Positions 45,801 through 58,668 of a stretch of DNA of 64,000 bases are shown here, piece by piece. The stretch spans positions 53,167,733 through 53,231,732 of the forward strand of contig NC_068571.1 of the NCBI RefSeq assembly GCF_025698545.1, written 5' to 3'. Each line of letters opens with the position of its first letter. The first letter of the stretch is position 1. Below the pieces are notes generated by a model. The model made no database searches and was not told where the DNA came from. It saw only the letters and a list, made by a program, of their open reading frames with translations. Both the position numbers and the translations under genes were made by a program. Source of the DNA: Gossypium raimondii. Its lineage: Eukaryota; Streptophyta; Magnoliopsida; Malvales; Malvaceae.

Positions 45801-48469
45801 GAGAAAATATTGGTGCATGTTCATACTTTAAGACAACTTGGTTTACCTAAAGGGACGAACAAACAAGGTATTATGAGCTGTATATGACTATATGCATATG
45901 CATCTGCAAAGACTCAAAACCTATCTAGCTTGTCGGCAAGCAAACAAAGATTAAAAGACAACTTTAAAAGTGTTTTAGATTGACTTAGGCAACTTAAAAA
46001 CGATTTTTGTATCCAAAGTAGTGCGATTTGTCGGGTTAAAGTTCAGGCTTGTGATACATGAGTACGGGGTAAGACTGAAGCAGAAGAGAGGGTTATACTT
46101 GATGATGGCAACATGTAAAAATTAAAATTGCAATTTCTGTGAAATTTCAACATGCAAGATGATTGCGTCTTTAGTTAAGTTGATATTACTACTACTGTAA
46201 TAATAAGTAAGACGTGAATTTAAGTATATTTAAACGTGTGTGTTTTCTAAATTTATGGATTTGGAGTATGGGTAAAAGTACACATTATATCAAAAAAAAA
46301 AACTGCTTTAAAGTCTTCCATTGGTTCTAGCATTGTTGTTTGCCATAGGGTTTTCTTCTTAGCCATTGATAATCAAGCTCATCTTACAAATTCAATTTTC
46401 CGGAAAATCAAGCAAGTCTTAACAATCCATCAATATTTACACAATCAAATTCATCTTAACAACAGATTGTACCCAAATCAACAATTTAACTATATTTAAA
46501 AAAATATTGAAATTGTCAAAAAGAAGTATTGATTGGTGACAGAGAAAATAACATTAAAATAAGAGGTTTTGACATCTAAAACATTTGTTGCCATAGAAGA
46601 AGTGTTGGAACAATTGGTAAATGATAATTCCGTAGATGATCTTCAACCACATTCTCAACGTTTTTTTATAATTTAAAAATTAGAAGGAAATTGATAGACT
46701 TGAAGATAAATTGAGAGAGTTTTTCTTTATTTTTATAGTTAAAATATTAATTAAAGAAAAAACTGAAATTTTAGTATTTTTAATATTTTTCCTGTGCATG
46801 TAATACTAATAAGAGTAGTAATGGCCTCGTTTACTAGTTGTCGTCCATGAGAGTGGGCTTGGGTTGTTTTAAAAGAATCAAAAGCATCTTTATTTCCCCC
46901 TATTACTTTTCTTGAGAAACAAACAAGATGAGGAAGGAAAAAGAGAAAAGTTACAAACTTTTCTTATGTTACAAATAACAAAAAAGAAAGTGTTTTGGAC
47001 TAAATCTAGCTTTAGTCAAAAGTAACAAAATGTCACGTCAACAATCCGTTAGTAGATTAATAGAATTTTCAATGACAATTATTAATTCGAGTAATTATCT
47101 TAATTAAACCGACTAAATTGATTAAAAAATTAAAGTGGTCAAAATAATTAAGAACAAGATTATTTTAAAGTGACTCATGACGTAGTTTACATATTAATTA
47201 AATTATTAGTTAGATATACAAAATACTAACTATTTGCATTTAAATTTTTAAAAATATAAAATCATAAATTAATATATAATAAAATTATATTTTATCTCTC
47301 AAAATGTATAATTCAATTATAAATGTAAATTTTTAGAAAAAACCCATCTTTATCCGTTATCACTGCGAATATTAAAATGATCCATAAGTTTGTACCCTAA
47401 ATTTAAAGCCATATCTAATCTAGTATGGTTCCAAGGATTATGGTTGAACAAACACTGACCTAAAAAAAATAAAGGAAGAAATGAGATTTAATTACACGAG
47501 GCAAAGTTAGTTGTTGGGCTTCAACTTGTCGCTAACTCTTTTCGTAAACCACGAATTTTTGGGAACCACCAACTGTTTTGAGTTAATGCAACCATTACCT
47601 AATTTTCCTTTTGAAGGACCATAACCTAATTTTTAGTATCCCATATATGAATCACTTAAAAGACCATAATATTCTTTCTCATTTCATCGTAGAATTAATT
47701 ATGTACTGGTTCAGGCTGCTTATCAATATCTGCATTAATGTCATAATCCTACATCATCACATGGACTAAAATTGTGGATAAAATAATTTAGGGACTAAGT
47801 TGAAAAAAATTATCAAGTTCATGGGCTAAATGTTGCTTTACCCCAAATATATTACATGCATAAGTTGGATTATAAAAATTCAAAATAAAACTTTAATTGA
47901 GTGATAAATTTAAGATTTTAAACATTGATATGAGCTCAAATCCCATTATAAGTACCTTTTTTGTTTTTGAAATAAAATTTAAATACATTCAAATAATATA
48001 ATATGAAAAATTATTTTTATAATTTTTAATCGAATTAATACCTAATTAATTTGCAATACCAATGTATACGATGATAAAAAAGTTGAATTCGTCCGGTTAC
48101 AATCAGCTCTATGAGATTTTTTTAAAATGGATCTTATGGTTGGATCAATGTGTTTTATCATTAAAATATTCAGATTTATTTGGTATCAAGTTTAAATAAA
48201 ATTTGCTCCAACCCTCTAATATATTTATGGAAATGTTTATTTATTGTATAACTATTTTTATATTTTCTAATTATAAAAGAATTTATAACATATATTTGAA
48301 TTTTATAAATTTAAATATTGTAAATAAAAATTAATGATAATTTTTTTCCTTAATTTTGACTTGATTGGACACTGCGTTTATTATGTGTTTAATGTAAGGG
48401 TTTAAAAAAAAACACTGAGCGATGACACTTGTACCATAAACCTATTACCAATTACATCAAAACCAGATA
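42838..48469. other. Gene-poor repeat-derived DNA
   Basis: No supported gene. It contains scattered pieces of dispersed repeats (for example near 43590, 44030-44230, 45500 and 47770-47845) and long AT-rich stretches. Open frames here are short and have no known motif. Confidence 0.45.
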
Positions 48470-48900
48470 TCGGCGGCAGAGACAAAAAGATTCCATGGCA
48501 ATGTTAGAATTAGAAACACGTGTGCAAAGTTTTACAGAATTGACGACAGACACTACTGAAAACTGATGCTACAATGCGAAAGAAAACAGCTGCTGGTTCT
48601 TTTTGCCAACTAAGCTAATCTGCCGGGGGATTTGTTATCTTCTTCTGCTAGCTCTTACTCTCAGGCAGAGTACTACAAACCATGCACATACCTCCATGGT
48701 ACAAAAACCAGTGGCTAAACGAGGTTGTTCCTCGAAAACCGACAGCGCCCACAGGCCACTTGCAATGATGGGCTGTTAATGAAATTATGAGTGAAAGTTT
48801 TTCTGGTCAGTTTGCAACTCTACGACACGTTGATGGCTGCAGTTGAGCTTATAAGGTTGGCTGTAATAACAGGGTTTAAACAAAAACAGCCACAAGTTAT
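48470..48900. other. Less AT-rich, unexplained segment
   Basis: This stretch stands out in composition from the AT-rich DNA around it and looks gene-like in texture, but no frame on either strand stays open or shows a known motif. It could be an untranslated region, a non-coding transcript or a decayed gene. Confidence 0.3.
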
Positions 48901-48956
48901 TCGAGGTTTGAATGTTTAGGGGGTGTGATGTATCAAGTAGTCAGTATAATGAGTAA

Positions 48957-49106
48957 GGGTGGGTTTGGATGGGCGATTGGGTGCGGTGCGGTGCGTTTAG
49001 TTTATTTTTTGTCTCACACTACAGTATCGCTACAGTATCTAATCTCACCGCCACCGCTATTTTTACACTAACCACAGGTAAACGTACCGCCCATCCAAAC
49101 TCACCC
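48957..49106. mobile_element. Small Tourist-like MITE (150 bp), TSD TAA
   Basis: GGGTGGGTTTGGATGGGCG on the left mirrors CGCCCATCCAAACTCACCC on the right with one mismatch. TAA flanks both ends (48954-48956, 49107-49109). The interior is GC-rich (GGTGCGGTGCGGTGCG). The size and ends fit a PIF/Harbinger MITE. Confidence 0.85.
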
Positions 49107-49109
49107 TAA

Positions 49110-52100
49110 GATTAATTACGGAGGTGATTTGTATGCGGATGAGATTCCAACCATCAATTTGAGACATATACATAATATACTTATAACAGCATGGAGGTTG
49201 AATGTATCCATTTCTGCTCTATCTTCACCTCACTTTAATTTAATTTTTGTTACTTATTGCTTTAATTTAATTTAATTTTTACTAATATCTTTTTATATTT
49301 TTAATGATTTTAAATGCAAGTAAATATTTAAACATAAAACACATGAATTTTTCTATAACATATATTATTACATTTTTACTTTTTTAATAATCACGTGTAC
49401 AATGATAAAATGATAATTGCATACAATAGAACAGGATGGGGTGTGACAAGCAATTACCATAATCGCTAAAAATTTCACTTTATTTGGAACGAATCAATCT
49501 AGATTTTGTTGTCCCTAAGTTATCTTTCTCAATAGAGCTATTTGAGTTGGACTCGAATTTTAATTACCATAAAAAAGTTTAGATGAAGGATGTAAATCTA
49601 AAATAGATTGAAAATGATATAAGATATAGGAGGGAAGGGGAGTAGTTGTTAAGTGATCATCATAAAACTTATCTCTGCCACATATATGTAAAATGGGGAG
49701 ATTCAAAGGTGACCATCATTATAATTAACCCAGACCAACCTTTTTGTACTATTAATTAATAGCTTTTGGAGAAAACTAAATTGAGATGTGATAGGAGGAA
49801 ATTGCTTCCCACGACTTTGAATCATTATGGGTCCATCTTTTAGTAATGTGTGAATTACCTCATTCTAACATTTTGTTTTCTGAAATATTTTCAAAATAAA
49901 GAAATTGGGAAAACTTAAGTAGTAAAAAAATACATAATATATTATCTTAAACAAATAACTTAGTTGATTCTTCTACATTAATCACTTCTAAATTTATGGC
50001 TTTCATAAAAACAAGAATTGAAAGTAATAAATTTACAGGCTGTAAACTGTAATATGAGGGCTACAAAACCAGTGAACCAACGGGCAACGGAACGGGGGAC
50101 CACTAGCACCGTAAAAAGTACCCCACTTTTTAGCTTATCCAAATCCCTCGTTAACGACCCTGTCCCTCAACTGTTTGTCATTTTACGATGCGGTCCTTCT
50201 TTACCTTTGATAATAACGACAACAAATAGAACATCTGACAGTGCAATTAGAAGCCTCCAGAATCAAGGTTTTACGTTAACCCTTAACCAAAAAAACAAGT
50301 TTTAAAAATTGCTATAAGTGTCTATATTTTTCTAAATTTTAGAATTTAGTTTCTATTTTTTTATTTTTAGTAAGTTAATATCTTTATTTTTTAGATTTCA
50401 AAATTTAAATCCAACAGTTAACCCTATTAATATTTTTATTACGATTGATTACAACGTCATTTTTTTAATTATATAACTATCAAGCTTAATCTTTTATTTC
50501 AAAATGTCACACAAAAAATTTTAATGATTTAAAAATAAAAGTAATAAATATTATGCATATTTTAAAAGATATTTACCCTTAAAAGAAAAAATAAATAATA
50601 AAAATAAAGTCCTGCCCTTCAACACAATCTAACTTCTCTCACGTAATTGGTTAATTTTAATTTAAATAAATATATAATTTCCACTCTTCTCTTTTTGTCT
50701 TCAATATTTTTTCCTCTTTATGTATCCTTTTGACTTTGGTTTTAAAGTTAATTTTTAAAAGATATCAAATATAAAAATTGGTTTTTATGAGTTTAAAATA
50801 GATTGAATTTCAGGTTTGAATTCATCATTGTTTTGTATCTTGTTAAATTTAATGTTGTTTCAAATGGTATATATATATTTTAAAATTTTGAATTTTTAAA
50901 GTTAAAATAAAAATAATATTTGAGTTTGAATCTACAGTTAAATTAAATAAAATGATTCTAAAAATCTATGGCATCATTTTAAATCCATTTGTGTTATCTG
51001 CTGCCAGCAGAGTAAAAAAAACTCCACAAGCGGGTTTAAGTTAATGTCAAATGTCTTTTTTAATTATTTTATTACACCCTAAAAACAAATGGCCTCAACC
51101 TAGACCTACTTGTAGAGCTTCAGTGGATAGGATAATAATCCTATATATATGTTCACGTAATTTCTATAACTATCCTTATTTTAAGTAATTTGTTAATATG
51201 TTTATCAAATACAATTAAAAAAATTAAATGTTGAAACTTTTTATTTTCAATGGTTTATCAAACATACTCTTATCATTTTTCACATTTTATAGAAAAACAA
51301 ATTTCTATTTGATTATTTTATTTTAGATTATCAAACAAATTTTAAAAAATAACGATTAAAAATATTAATTTAAAATTTTCAAAACATCTTTTGAATGACC
51401 AAGCAGTTAATTCCAATAAAAATATTTTTAAATTTAAATTGATAGCTTTCATTTTAATGCATATATAAACTTATGCAGGTTATTTAAGGTTTAAACAACT
51501 CTTAACTATAAGATGATTGATTATGAAAATGAAATTTACGTGTTCATCATGCATTTCAGCTTCATGTTGTTGAACTACTCTTCCCAATAAATTATTATTA
51601 TTATTTTCTTAGTCAAATTTGAATATGATTTGTTGAAGTTATGAGAAAAGTAAAATCATTTATTTTTATTCATTTCTTCTTTTACATGAAAACAAATTAT
51701 GTACATTTATTTCCTTGATCTGATCGCCTCAAAATAAATCATACAAATTATTCAAGATATAACACAAACTGCTCGAGTGGGGTTTATTTTTAATTTTGTT
51801 TTTAGATATAAAGAAATGGGGATATCCATATAGCTATTGTCGATTCCATATCTAATATTTAGATTAGAAAAAGCAGTCCTAAATTTTGGGTATTTTTATT
51901 ATTATTTTAGAATGGATTATGGTCTAATTGAGACAAAATAAAGATTTAGCTTCCCATCTTCCACTTGCTTTTTATATATATAAAATTGTAATTAATTAAT
52001 TAATTTCACGATAAAAGTATAGTTAATTGATTCATAGGTGGTTTCTTGGATTAATCATGATCATTAAATTAATATCACATCACATTTGATCATAGTTGTT

Positions 52101-52260
52101 GAGAGTTACTTCAAAAGCATTTATTTGAATAATTAGTATTGTTTGTTTTGCAAGGAAAAAAAAGTATTATTTACTTTATTTTTAATTACTTCATAAATAT
52201 ACATAAGAGCTTGTATGATGGAGTTATTGCTTTCAATACATTGTAATTACTCAAAAAAAC
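49110..52260. other. Non-coding, no gene seen
   Basis: AT-rich intergenic DNA. The ORF-like stretch at 50018-50305 has somewhat higher GC but no recognisable domain. Near 50310-50590 there is a degraded copy of the foldback family seen at 2059. Confidence 0.4.
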
Positions 52261-52641
52261 TGTAAAAATAGAATGTTAATGATAATATATTGCAAAGAAA
52301 AAAATAAAAATAAAGAACACACAAATTTTTACGTGGAAATCCTTTCGCGAAAAAAAACCACTGGCAGAGGAGAAGAAAATTTACTATGTCGAGTTCGAAT
52401 AATTACAAGAGGAGTAGATTATGTCTATTTATAGGCTTGTAAAACCATATTCTAATAGGAGTGTAGTAAGATTGAAATACCTTATTCTAATCAATATCAA
52501 ATAGATGGAGTCTAATAAGGTTTAAAAAACCTTATTCTAAAATAAAATAAAAGAAGTGTAGTTTTATAGGAGTTTTACTTTTACTTTTATTTTACCACTG
52601 TATTTTATTTAAATAAGGATTCGAGTCACTTAATTCTAACA
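52261..52641 (-). repeat. 3' LTR of a Ty1/copia element
   Basis: On the minus strand the LTR starts TGTTAGAATTAAG at 52641, directly after a purine-rich AAGGTGAAGAT (52651-52642) that serves as polypurine tract. It ends about 52261 with ...TTTTTACA; this far boundary is less certain. The interior has LTR-like features such as 'tctatttataggcttgt' (reverse: a TATA-like ATAAATAG). Confidence 0.7.
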
Positions 52642-54003
52642 ATCTTCACCTTGACACGAATTCTCAATGAACAAGTTCTTCATCGCGAACTCTCAACGAA
52701 CAAGTTCTCCATCTCTTCCATAAAACCCCTTAAGGGTTTAACTTCAACAATGAACACCAATCAAGTCTAAGCAATGCTCAAACTTGGTTATAGGAAGTGA
52801 CTTAGTCATCATATCTGCAGGATTTTTATGAGTACTAATTTTGCTCACAACAATATCACGAGCAATAATATCACGAACAAAATGATACCAACCATCAATA
52901 TGTTTTGTTCTCTCATGAAACATTTGATCTTTTGTAAGGAAGATAGCACTCTGACTATCACAAAATACTGTATTGATTTGAAGGTCTTCATTGAGTTCAT
53001 TAAAAAGTCCCTTCAACCAAATAGCTTCTTTACAAGCCTCAGTAATCACCATGTACTCAGCTTCAGTGGTAGACAAAGCAACTGTAGTTTGCAAAGTGGC
53101 TTTCCAACTGATTGCACAACCTCCGATTGTAAAGACGTAACCTGTAAGAGATCTTCTTCTATCAATGTATCCAGCAAAATCAGCATCAACATACCCAATG
53201 ACTCTATCTCTAGTTCTTCCAAACTGTAAGCAAACATCAGTAGTACCCCGTAAGTATCTTAAAATCCACTATACTGTTTTCCAATGTTCTTTACCGGGAT
53301 TCGCCATGTAATTGCTAACTGCACTGATTGTATATGATAAATCTGGACATGAATAAACCATAACATATATGAGAGATCCCATTGCACTAGAGTATGGAAC
53401 ATGTGACATGTACTCAATCTCATCATCTGATTGTGGAGACAAAGCCGATGAAAGTTTAAAATGAGCTACTAAATGAGTACTAACAGGCTTAGCACTCTAC
53501 ATATTGAACCTGCAAAGAACTTTCTCAATGTACCCCTTATGACTTAGGTACAATTTACTTGTTTTCTATCTCTAAGAATCTCCATACCAAGTATCTTCTT
53601 TGCTAGTCCCAAATCTTTCATCTCAAATTCTTCACTTAGTTGGGTTTTGACCTTTCTTATCTCTCATTTATCTTTTGCTGCTATCAACATGTCATCAACA
53701 TAAAGGTGTAGATACACAAAAGAACCATCATTGTTTTTCTTAAAGTAAACACAACTGTCAAAGCTACTTATTTTGAAATCATGGGAAGTCATAAAGGAAT
53801 CAAATCTCTTGTACCACTGTCTTGGTGACTGTTTCAAACCGTAAAAGCACTTTTTCAGCAAGCAAACATTGTCCTTTTTTTTTTCTGAGACTGTAAAACC
53901 CTATGGTTGTTGCATGTAAATATCCTCCTCAAGTTCTCCATGCAAAAATGCAGTTTTTACATCTAACTGCTCACGCTCCAAATCATGCATGACCACAATA
54001 CAT
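52642..54003 (-). pseudogene. Truncated Ty1/copia pol: reverse transcriptase and RNase H
   Basis: Minus strand, 5'-truncated near 54003. From there: E-Q-L-D-V-K-T-A-F-L-H-G-E-L, then an in-frame stop, F-Y-G-L-K-Q-S-P-R-Q-W-Y (53861 region), the catalytic Y-V-D-D box (V-Y-L-H-L-Y-V-D-D-M, near 53690), several frame breaks, then G-Y-x-D-A-D-F-A-G and the RNase H C-terminus [23 protein letters not shown] and P-A-D-M-M-T-K-S-L (53094-52744). Gag, protease, integrase and the 5' LTR are missing, so the copy is dead. Confidence 0.9.
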
Positions 54004-54795
54004 AAATGGACACCTAACATTCTTATGTTAATGATAATAATAATATGCATATATTATGAATAAATGAATTAAGATTCAATACAATATATATGATAGAAAA
54101 TGATAAAAACATGACGAAGGCTTCTGGAGGAGGATATTGACCACTTGATACAAATAGCATCGTTTGGGCTCTAGCTTTGTTAACGTTTTAGTCATGCAGT
54201 AAATCCTTTTTTCAAAAGAAGAAGAAGAAGAAGAAGATAAAAACATAAATACTAAATAGACATTACAATTTTTTTTTAAACAATCTCAAATTTTAGATTC
54301 TAACAGGCACGAGTATTACATTTTTAAATTATTTACTATTTAGTTTACACTATTTTAAAAATTCAAATCTAAAATTTAAAATCCTAATTCCCACACCTAA
54401 CATTCTTTTCAAAATACGTGGATAGGTTCAATAAATTTATCGCTTTAATCTTATATCTTTATTTCATTTTCAATAATACTTACCAACTATTTTATATTAT
54501 TTTTAATAATTTATTGTTAAATATTACAATATTATGAATCTACATCATAATACCCAATCTATTTATAGCTAAAACTCAAGTTTATGGATGTTTAATTTAT
54601 TCAAAAATAACGTGATATAATTGCGATATGTGAGTTTTAGTCTTAATATATGTATATGTCATGAATAAATTTTATTCGGTTCTTTATTTGTTGTTGTTTG
54701 TATTAATTTGATTATACATGAATATATTGTAATTACAAAATTAGAACTTATTTATTTTTACTTTTTTTTACATGTATGAAATAGATCACATTTAT
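54004..54795. other. Non-coding, no gene seen
   Basis: AT-rich DNA with a (GAA)n run near 54218-54238. Confidence 0.5.
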
Positions 54796-54804
54796 ATGAA
54801 ACAT

Positions 54805-55246
54805 TTGTAAAAATATTATGGAGGTATTTATATTGGTAGCTAGTTTGTATTTTGTTCTCTCTACTAAAAAAATACGAAACTAAGTATGTTAGATAAAAGA
54901 GCAAATTAACATTTCTGTTAAAAAATTCATCCATTTATATTGTTAAAAATTAGGCATGTTAGATAAAAGAGCAAATAAGCCCTTCTGTTAAAAATTTCAT
55001 CCATTTCTATTGTTAAAAATTGCTCATTGTACTTTAGAATGAGGTACATGCGGCATTTCACATGTCACTATATAATTATTCTGTCAATCATACCAATTTT
55101 TAACAGTACAAATGAATGAAACTTTTAATAGAAATGGTTAAGTTGCTTTTTGATTTCATGTACATGGATTAATTTATCTTTTTTTTTCAGTAAAAGGAAC
55201 AAAATGCAATATGATTTTTTGTACAAGGGCCTAGAGTAATTTTACC
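54805..55246. mobile_element. MULE-type MITE, copy 3, with internal duplication
   Basis: The ends TGTAAAAATATTATGGAGG and CCTAGAGTAATTTTACC are imperfect inverted repeats of the family at 32294. Flanks ATGAAACAT (54796-54804) and ATGAAACTT (55247-55255) form a 9-bp TSD with one mismatch. A segment of about 70 bp ('gttagataaaagagcaaat...ttgttaaaaatt') is present twice in tandem at about 54888-55020, which explains the larger size. It ends about 165 bp upstream of the FATB TATA box. Confidence 0.82.
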
Positions 55247-55409
55247 ATGAAACTTCCAATTTCTCAACAATTTTTGTGAGCAATAAATTTAATCGATAAT
55301 TGAAAGAAAACATTAATTTAGGGTAAAAGAGTAAATAACAGAAAATACCATTTACAAATCCCAAAAAAATGAAACAAGGGAGAGGCGGGAGAGACAGACA
55401 GATGTACAC

Positions 55410-55417
55410 TATAAAAG
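55410..55417 (+). promoter_or_regulatory. TATA box of FATB
   Basis: TATAAAAG with a pyrimidine-rich probable start region about 30 bp on. The leader seems to hold an intron of about 740 bp, donor near 55722 (GAG|GTACGG) and acceptor at 56464 (TTACAG|TTGG), a layout known for plant FATB genes; the splice sites are inferred. Confidence 0.6.
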
Positions 55418-56555
55418 AGAATCGCTGGACTCGACTTTTCTACAACGCACTAAACCGCTGGCATCCCCTAAATACTCTTTTCTCTCATCAAAACTTAAAT
55501 AATTTTTTTTAATTTTTTTATTTCTACTTTGATATTTTTGAAAACTCGAAACGAAATTTCAAAAACGCTAGGAGAGCAAGAGAACGAGACGAAGAGAAAA
55601 TTCGTGTGTAGATCGCAAGCCGTAGAAGTAAACAAAGAAGGATTTGCAGATCTTAAATCATGCTGTAATTTTCTCGAGGAAATTTTTTACCTTCATTGAT
55701 TCGTTTCTATTTTCGCTTGAGGTACGGACGTGGAGGCTCGCATTTTCTGTTTGATCTATATATATATTTATATATAGTTGAAATGTTGCTGCTCTATTTG
55801 GTTTGGGAGAAAGCAGAGGAAAAAAATTGGATGTTTCTTTGTTTTTATGTTGTGTTAAATGTTGAGTAATGGTGGTAGCCACGAGAGATCTAAGATTTTT
55901 TTCTTTCATTTTCTGAGCAAGAAAATGCAGCTTGAAATTGTTTCCGTGTTAGGTGTTGCTAATTTTAATTTTCTCATGAAATGGAGCCGGGATATGTAAA
56001 AGATCGTCAATGGAATGTTCTGTTGTTTATAGTAAAGTTAAAACGTGTTTATGAATTGTTTGCTGTTTTTCTCTCACTTTCTTTTCAAAAAAATTTTTTT
56101 GGTTTGTTGTTTGAAACTTTTATTGCTTAGATCTGCTTCGTTCCCCCCATTCAGCTTCCTTTTTGCGACATATTGTTTTCGCACTAGTTAAGAGTCTGTG
56201 TGTTGTATTTTCAATGATTTCTCTGTTAATTTACTATGTTTTTCCAAAGATGATTGAAACATTATAGTATCTTTTAAGCCTCTGTTAAATCCTTCTTCTC
56301 TAACCAGATTTCCAGAGATAAATGATTTCTTTGATTCTTTTTTCTGTTTCTGGTTCAATTACGGAGAAAACTATTTTGTGATTATCTGAATTTGCTAACG
56401 TTTTTGTTGTTTTTTGTTGGAATTATTCTGATTTTTTTATTATCATATATGATGTATGTTACAGTTGGAGAACGCTTCAGCTGCCTTTCTAAAAGATTGT
56501 TTCCAAAAGAGGGAATTTTAGTGGATAATAGAAGTTCTTTTTAATTCTCAAAATC

Positions 56556-58543
56556 ATGGTTGCCACTGCTGCTACATCCTCATTCTTTCCCGTAACTTCT
56601 TCCCCCGACTCCTCTGACTCAAAAAACAAGAAGCTTGGAAGTGGATCTACTAACCTCGGAGGCATCAAGTCGAAACCATCTGCTTCTTCTGGAAGTTTGC
56701 AAGTCAAGGCAAATGCTCAAACCTCTCCAAAGATAAATGGTACCACTGTTGTAACTTCTCCGGTTGAAGGTTTCAAGAACGAAGATGGTGCAGGTTCCCC
56801 TCATCCTCGGACCTTTATCAATCAATTACCTGATTGGAGCATGCTTCTTGCCGCTATCACAACCATTTTCCTGGCTGCTGAGAAGCAGTGGATGATGCTT
56901 GATTGGAAGCCAAGGCGGCCTGACATGCTCATTGATCCTTTTGGTATAGGGAGGATTGTTCAGGATGGTCTTGTTTTCCGTCAAAACTTCTCGATTAGGT
57001 CTTATGAGATAGGTGCTGATCGTACGGCATCCATAGAGACGCTAATGAATCATTTACAGGTTCACCAGCAGTTATTTGGCTAGAATGTTTGGATATATTG
57101 CAAAAGCTTCTTTTTTTTTATAAAGAAATTAATATACCTGCAGGAAACCGCGATTAATCATTGTAAAAGTGCTGGACTGCTTGGAGAAGGTTTTGGTGCT
57201 ACCCCTGAGATGTGCAAGAAGAACCTAATTTGGGTGGTCACTCGGATGCAAGTTGTGTTTGATCGGTATCCTACTTGGTAAGACATACTTCCAAGCTCAT
57301 GGTTTGCTCTTATAGCAACAATTCATGATACGACACTTTTGCTATCCTCATGTGGTTATGGTTTTATGTGTATCATCATGATGCTCTGTTGATACGTAAG
57401 GCATGTCTTTTGCTATTGACTAGTTGAGTTCTTCAAATCCGCTTATTTTTTGCTTGGACTTAGTTATGTCTGCTTTGCAGGGGTGATGTTGTTCAAGTAG
57501 ACACTTGCGTCAGTGCATCAGGAAAGAATGGCATGCGAAGAGATTGGCTTGTCAGTGATAGTAAAACTGGTGAAGTTTTAACAAGAGCCTCAAGGTAGGG
57601 CATTGTTTCAAAAGTTTCTTCTCGTGCTTATGGCTGTGTTTAATTCTTACCTTATGGACAAATGATGAGATGATCTTATGACACCTTTACGTGAGGATCA
57701 CAATCATTTGTATTCTTTCATGATATAATCTGCACCAGTTTGTTCATCACAAGAAAATGATTTCATTAGATGCATGAATTAATAGTTTAGTTCCCGAGAT
57801 CCTGTTATGCGTACCTGTGCATTATTGAATGGTGTTTTGATTCCGGTTTTGGTGATCTGCAGTGTGTGGGTGATGATGAATAAATTGACTAGAAGGCTAT
57901 CTAAAATTCCTGAGGAGGTCCGAGGAGAAATAGAACCTTATTTTATGAATTCCGATCCTGTTGTGGCAGAAGATAGCCGGAAATTAGTGAAGCTCGATAA
58001 AAGCATGGCTGAGCACGTGCGTAAAGGTTTAACTGTAAGTCCTTGCTTACCCTTCTGTTGGTACTCATAAGTGTCTTATAACTTGTTGCATTCTTATTTA
58101 AACTTTATGTTTTAATTTACAGCCTAGATGGAGTGACTTGGATGTCAACCAACATGTCAATAACGTGAAGTACATTGGCTGGATCCTCGAGGTAGACTTG
58201 CTCCAGTAAAACATTACCCCCAATTTTCTTTCGATTCCATGCGTTTTAACCGTAAAGTAATACTTGGTTGCAGAGTGCTCCATTGCCGGTGTTGGAAACT
58301 CACGAGCTTTCTTCCATGACACTGGAGTATAGGAGGGAGTGTGGGAGGGAGAGCATACTGCAGTCGCTAACAACTGTGTCCGACTCCAGTGTAGGAGACT
58401 TGGTGAATGTGGGTGAAATCGAGTGCCAGCACCTGCTGCAACTCGAGGAAGGGTCCGAGATTGTGAGAGGGAGAACTCAATGGAGGCCCAAGTATGCCAA
58501 AAGTTTTGGTAATGTGGGTCAAATTCCAGCAGAAAGTGCATAG
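56556..58543 (+). CDS. FATB: Palmitoyl-acyl carrier protein thioesterase FATB, 6 coding exons, 420 aa
   Basis: Exons are 56556-57059, 57144-57277, 57481-57594, 57863-58034, 58123-58191 and 58274-58543 (TGA), all GT-AG with consistent phases. The enzyme hydrolyses saturated acyl-ACP (mainly 16:0) in the plastid stroma, ending fatty-acid synthesis and releasing palmitate for export. Residues 1 to about 55 form a Ser/Thr-rich plastid transit peptide; L-P-D-W-S-M-L-L-A-A-I-T-T-I-F is the conserved hydrophobic patch before the hotdog domains. Then come R-P-D-M-L-I-D-P-F-G, F-S-I-R-S-Y-E-I-G-A-D-R-T-A-S-I-E-T and the second domain with D-V-N-Q-H-V-N-N-V-K-Y and R-R-E-C-G-R-E-S, carrying the catalytic Asn, His and Cys. 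Length is normal for FATB (about 415-420). No lesion seen. The start is the first ATG after the leader intron and gives the expected transit peptide. Confidence 0.97.
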
Positions 58544-58648
58544 AAGGAAAAAATCCCAAAATTTCTCTTATTGTGACCTAAGTGGGGCAATAGTCTGATT
58601 GCCGTGTGTCACAATGATTTATGTAGAATCTAATCATGTGATCTATGG

Positions 58649-58668
58649 ATATATATATATATATATAT
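58649..58668 (+). repeat. (AT)n microsatellite
   Basis: About ten AT units in the FATB 3' flank. Confidence 0.85.

Noticed and set aside
50018..50305. 95-aa open frame as a gene
   Set aside because: No domain, no splice context, no promoter; composition alone is not enough.
58098..58559. 153-aa minus-strand open frame
   Set aside because: Antisense to the last FATB exons.
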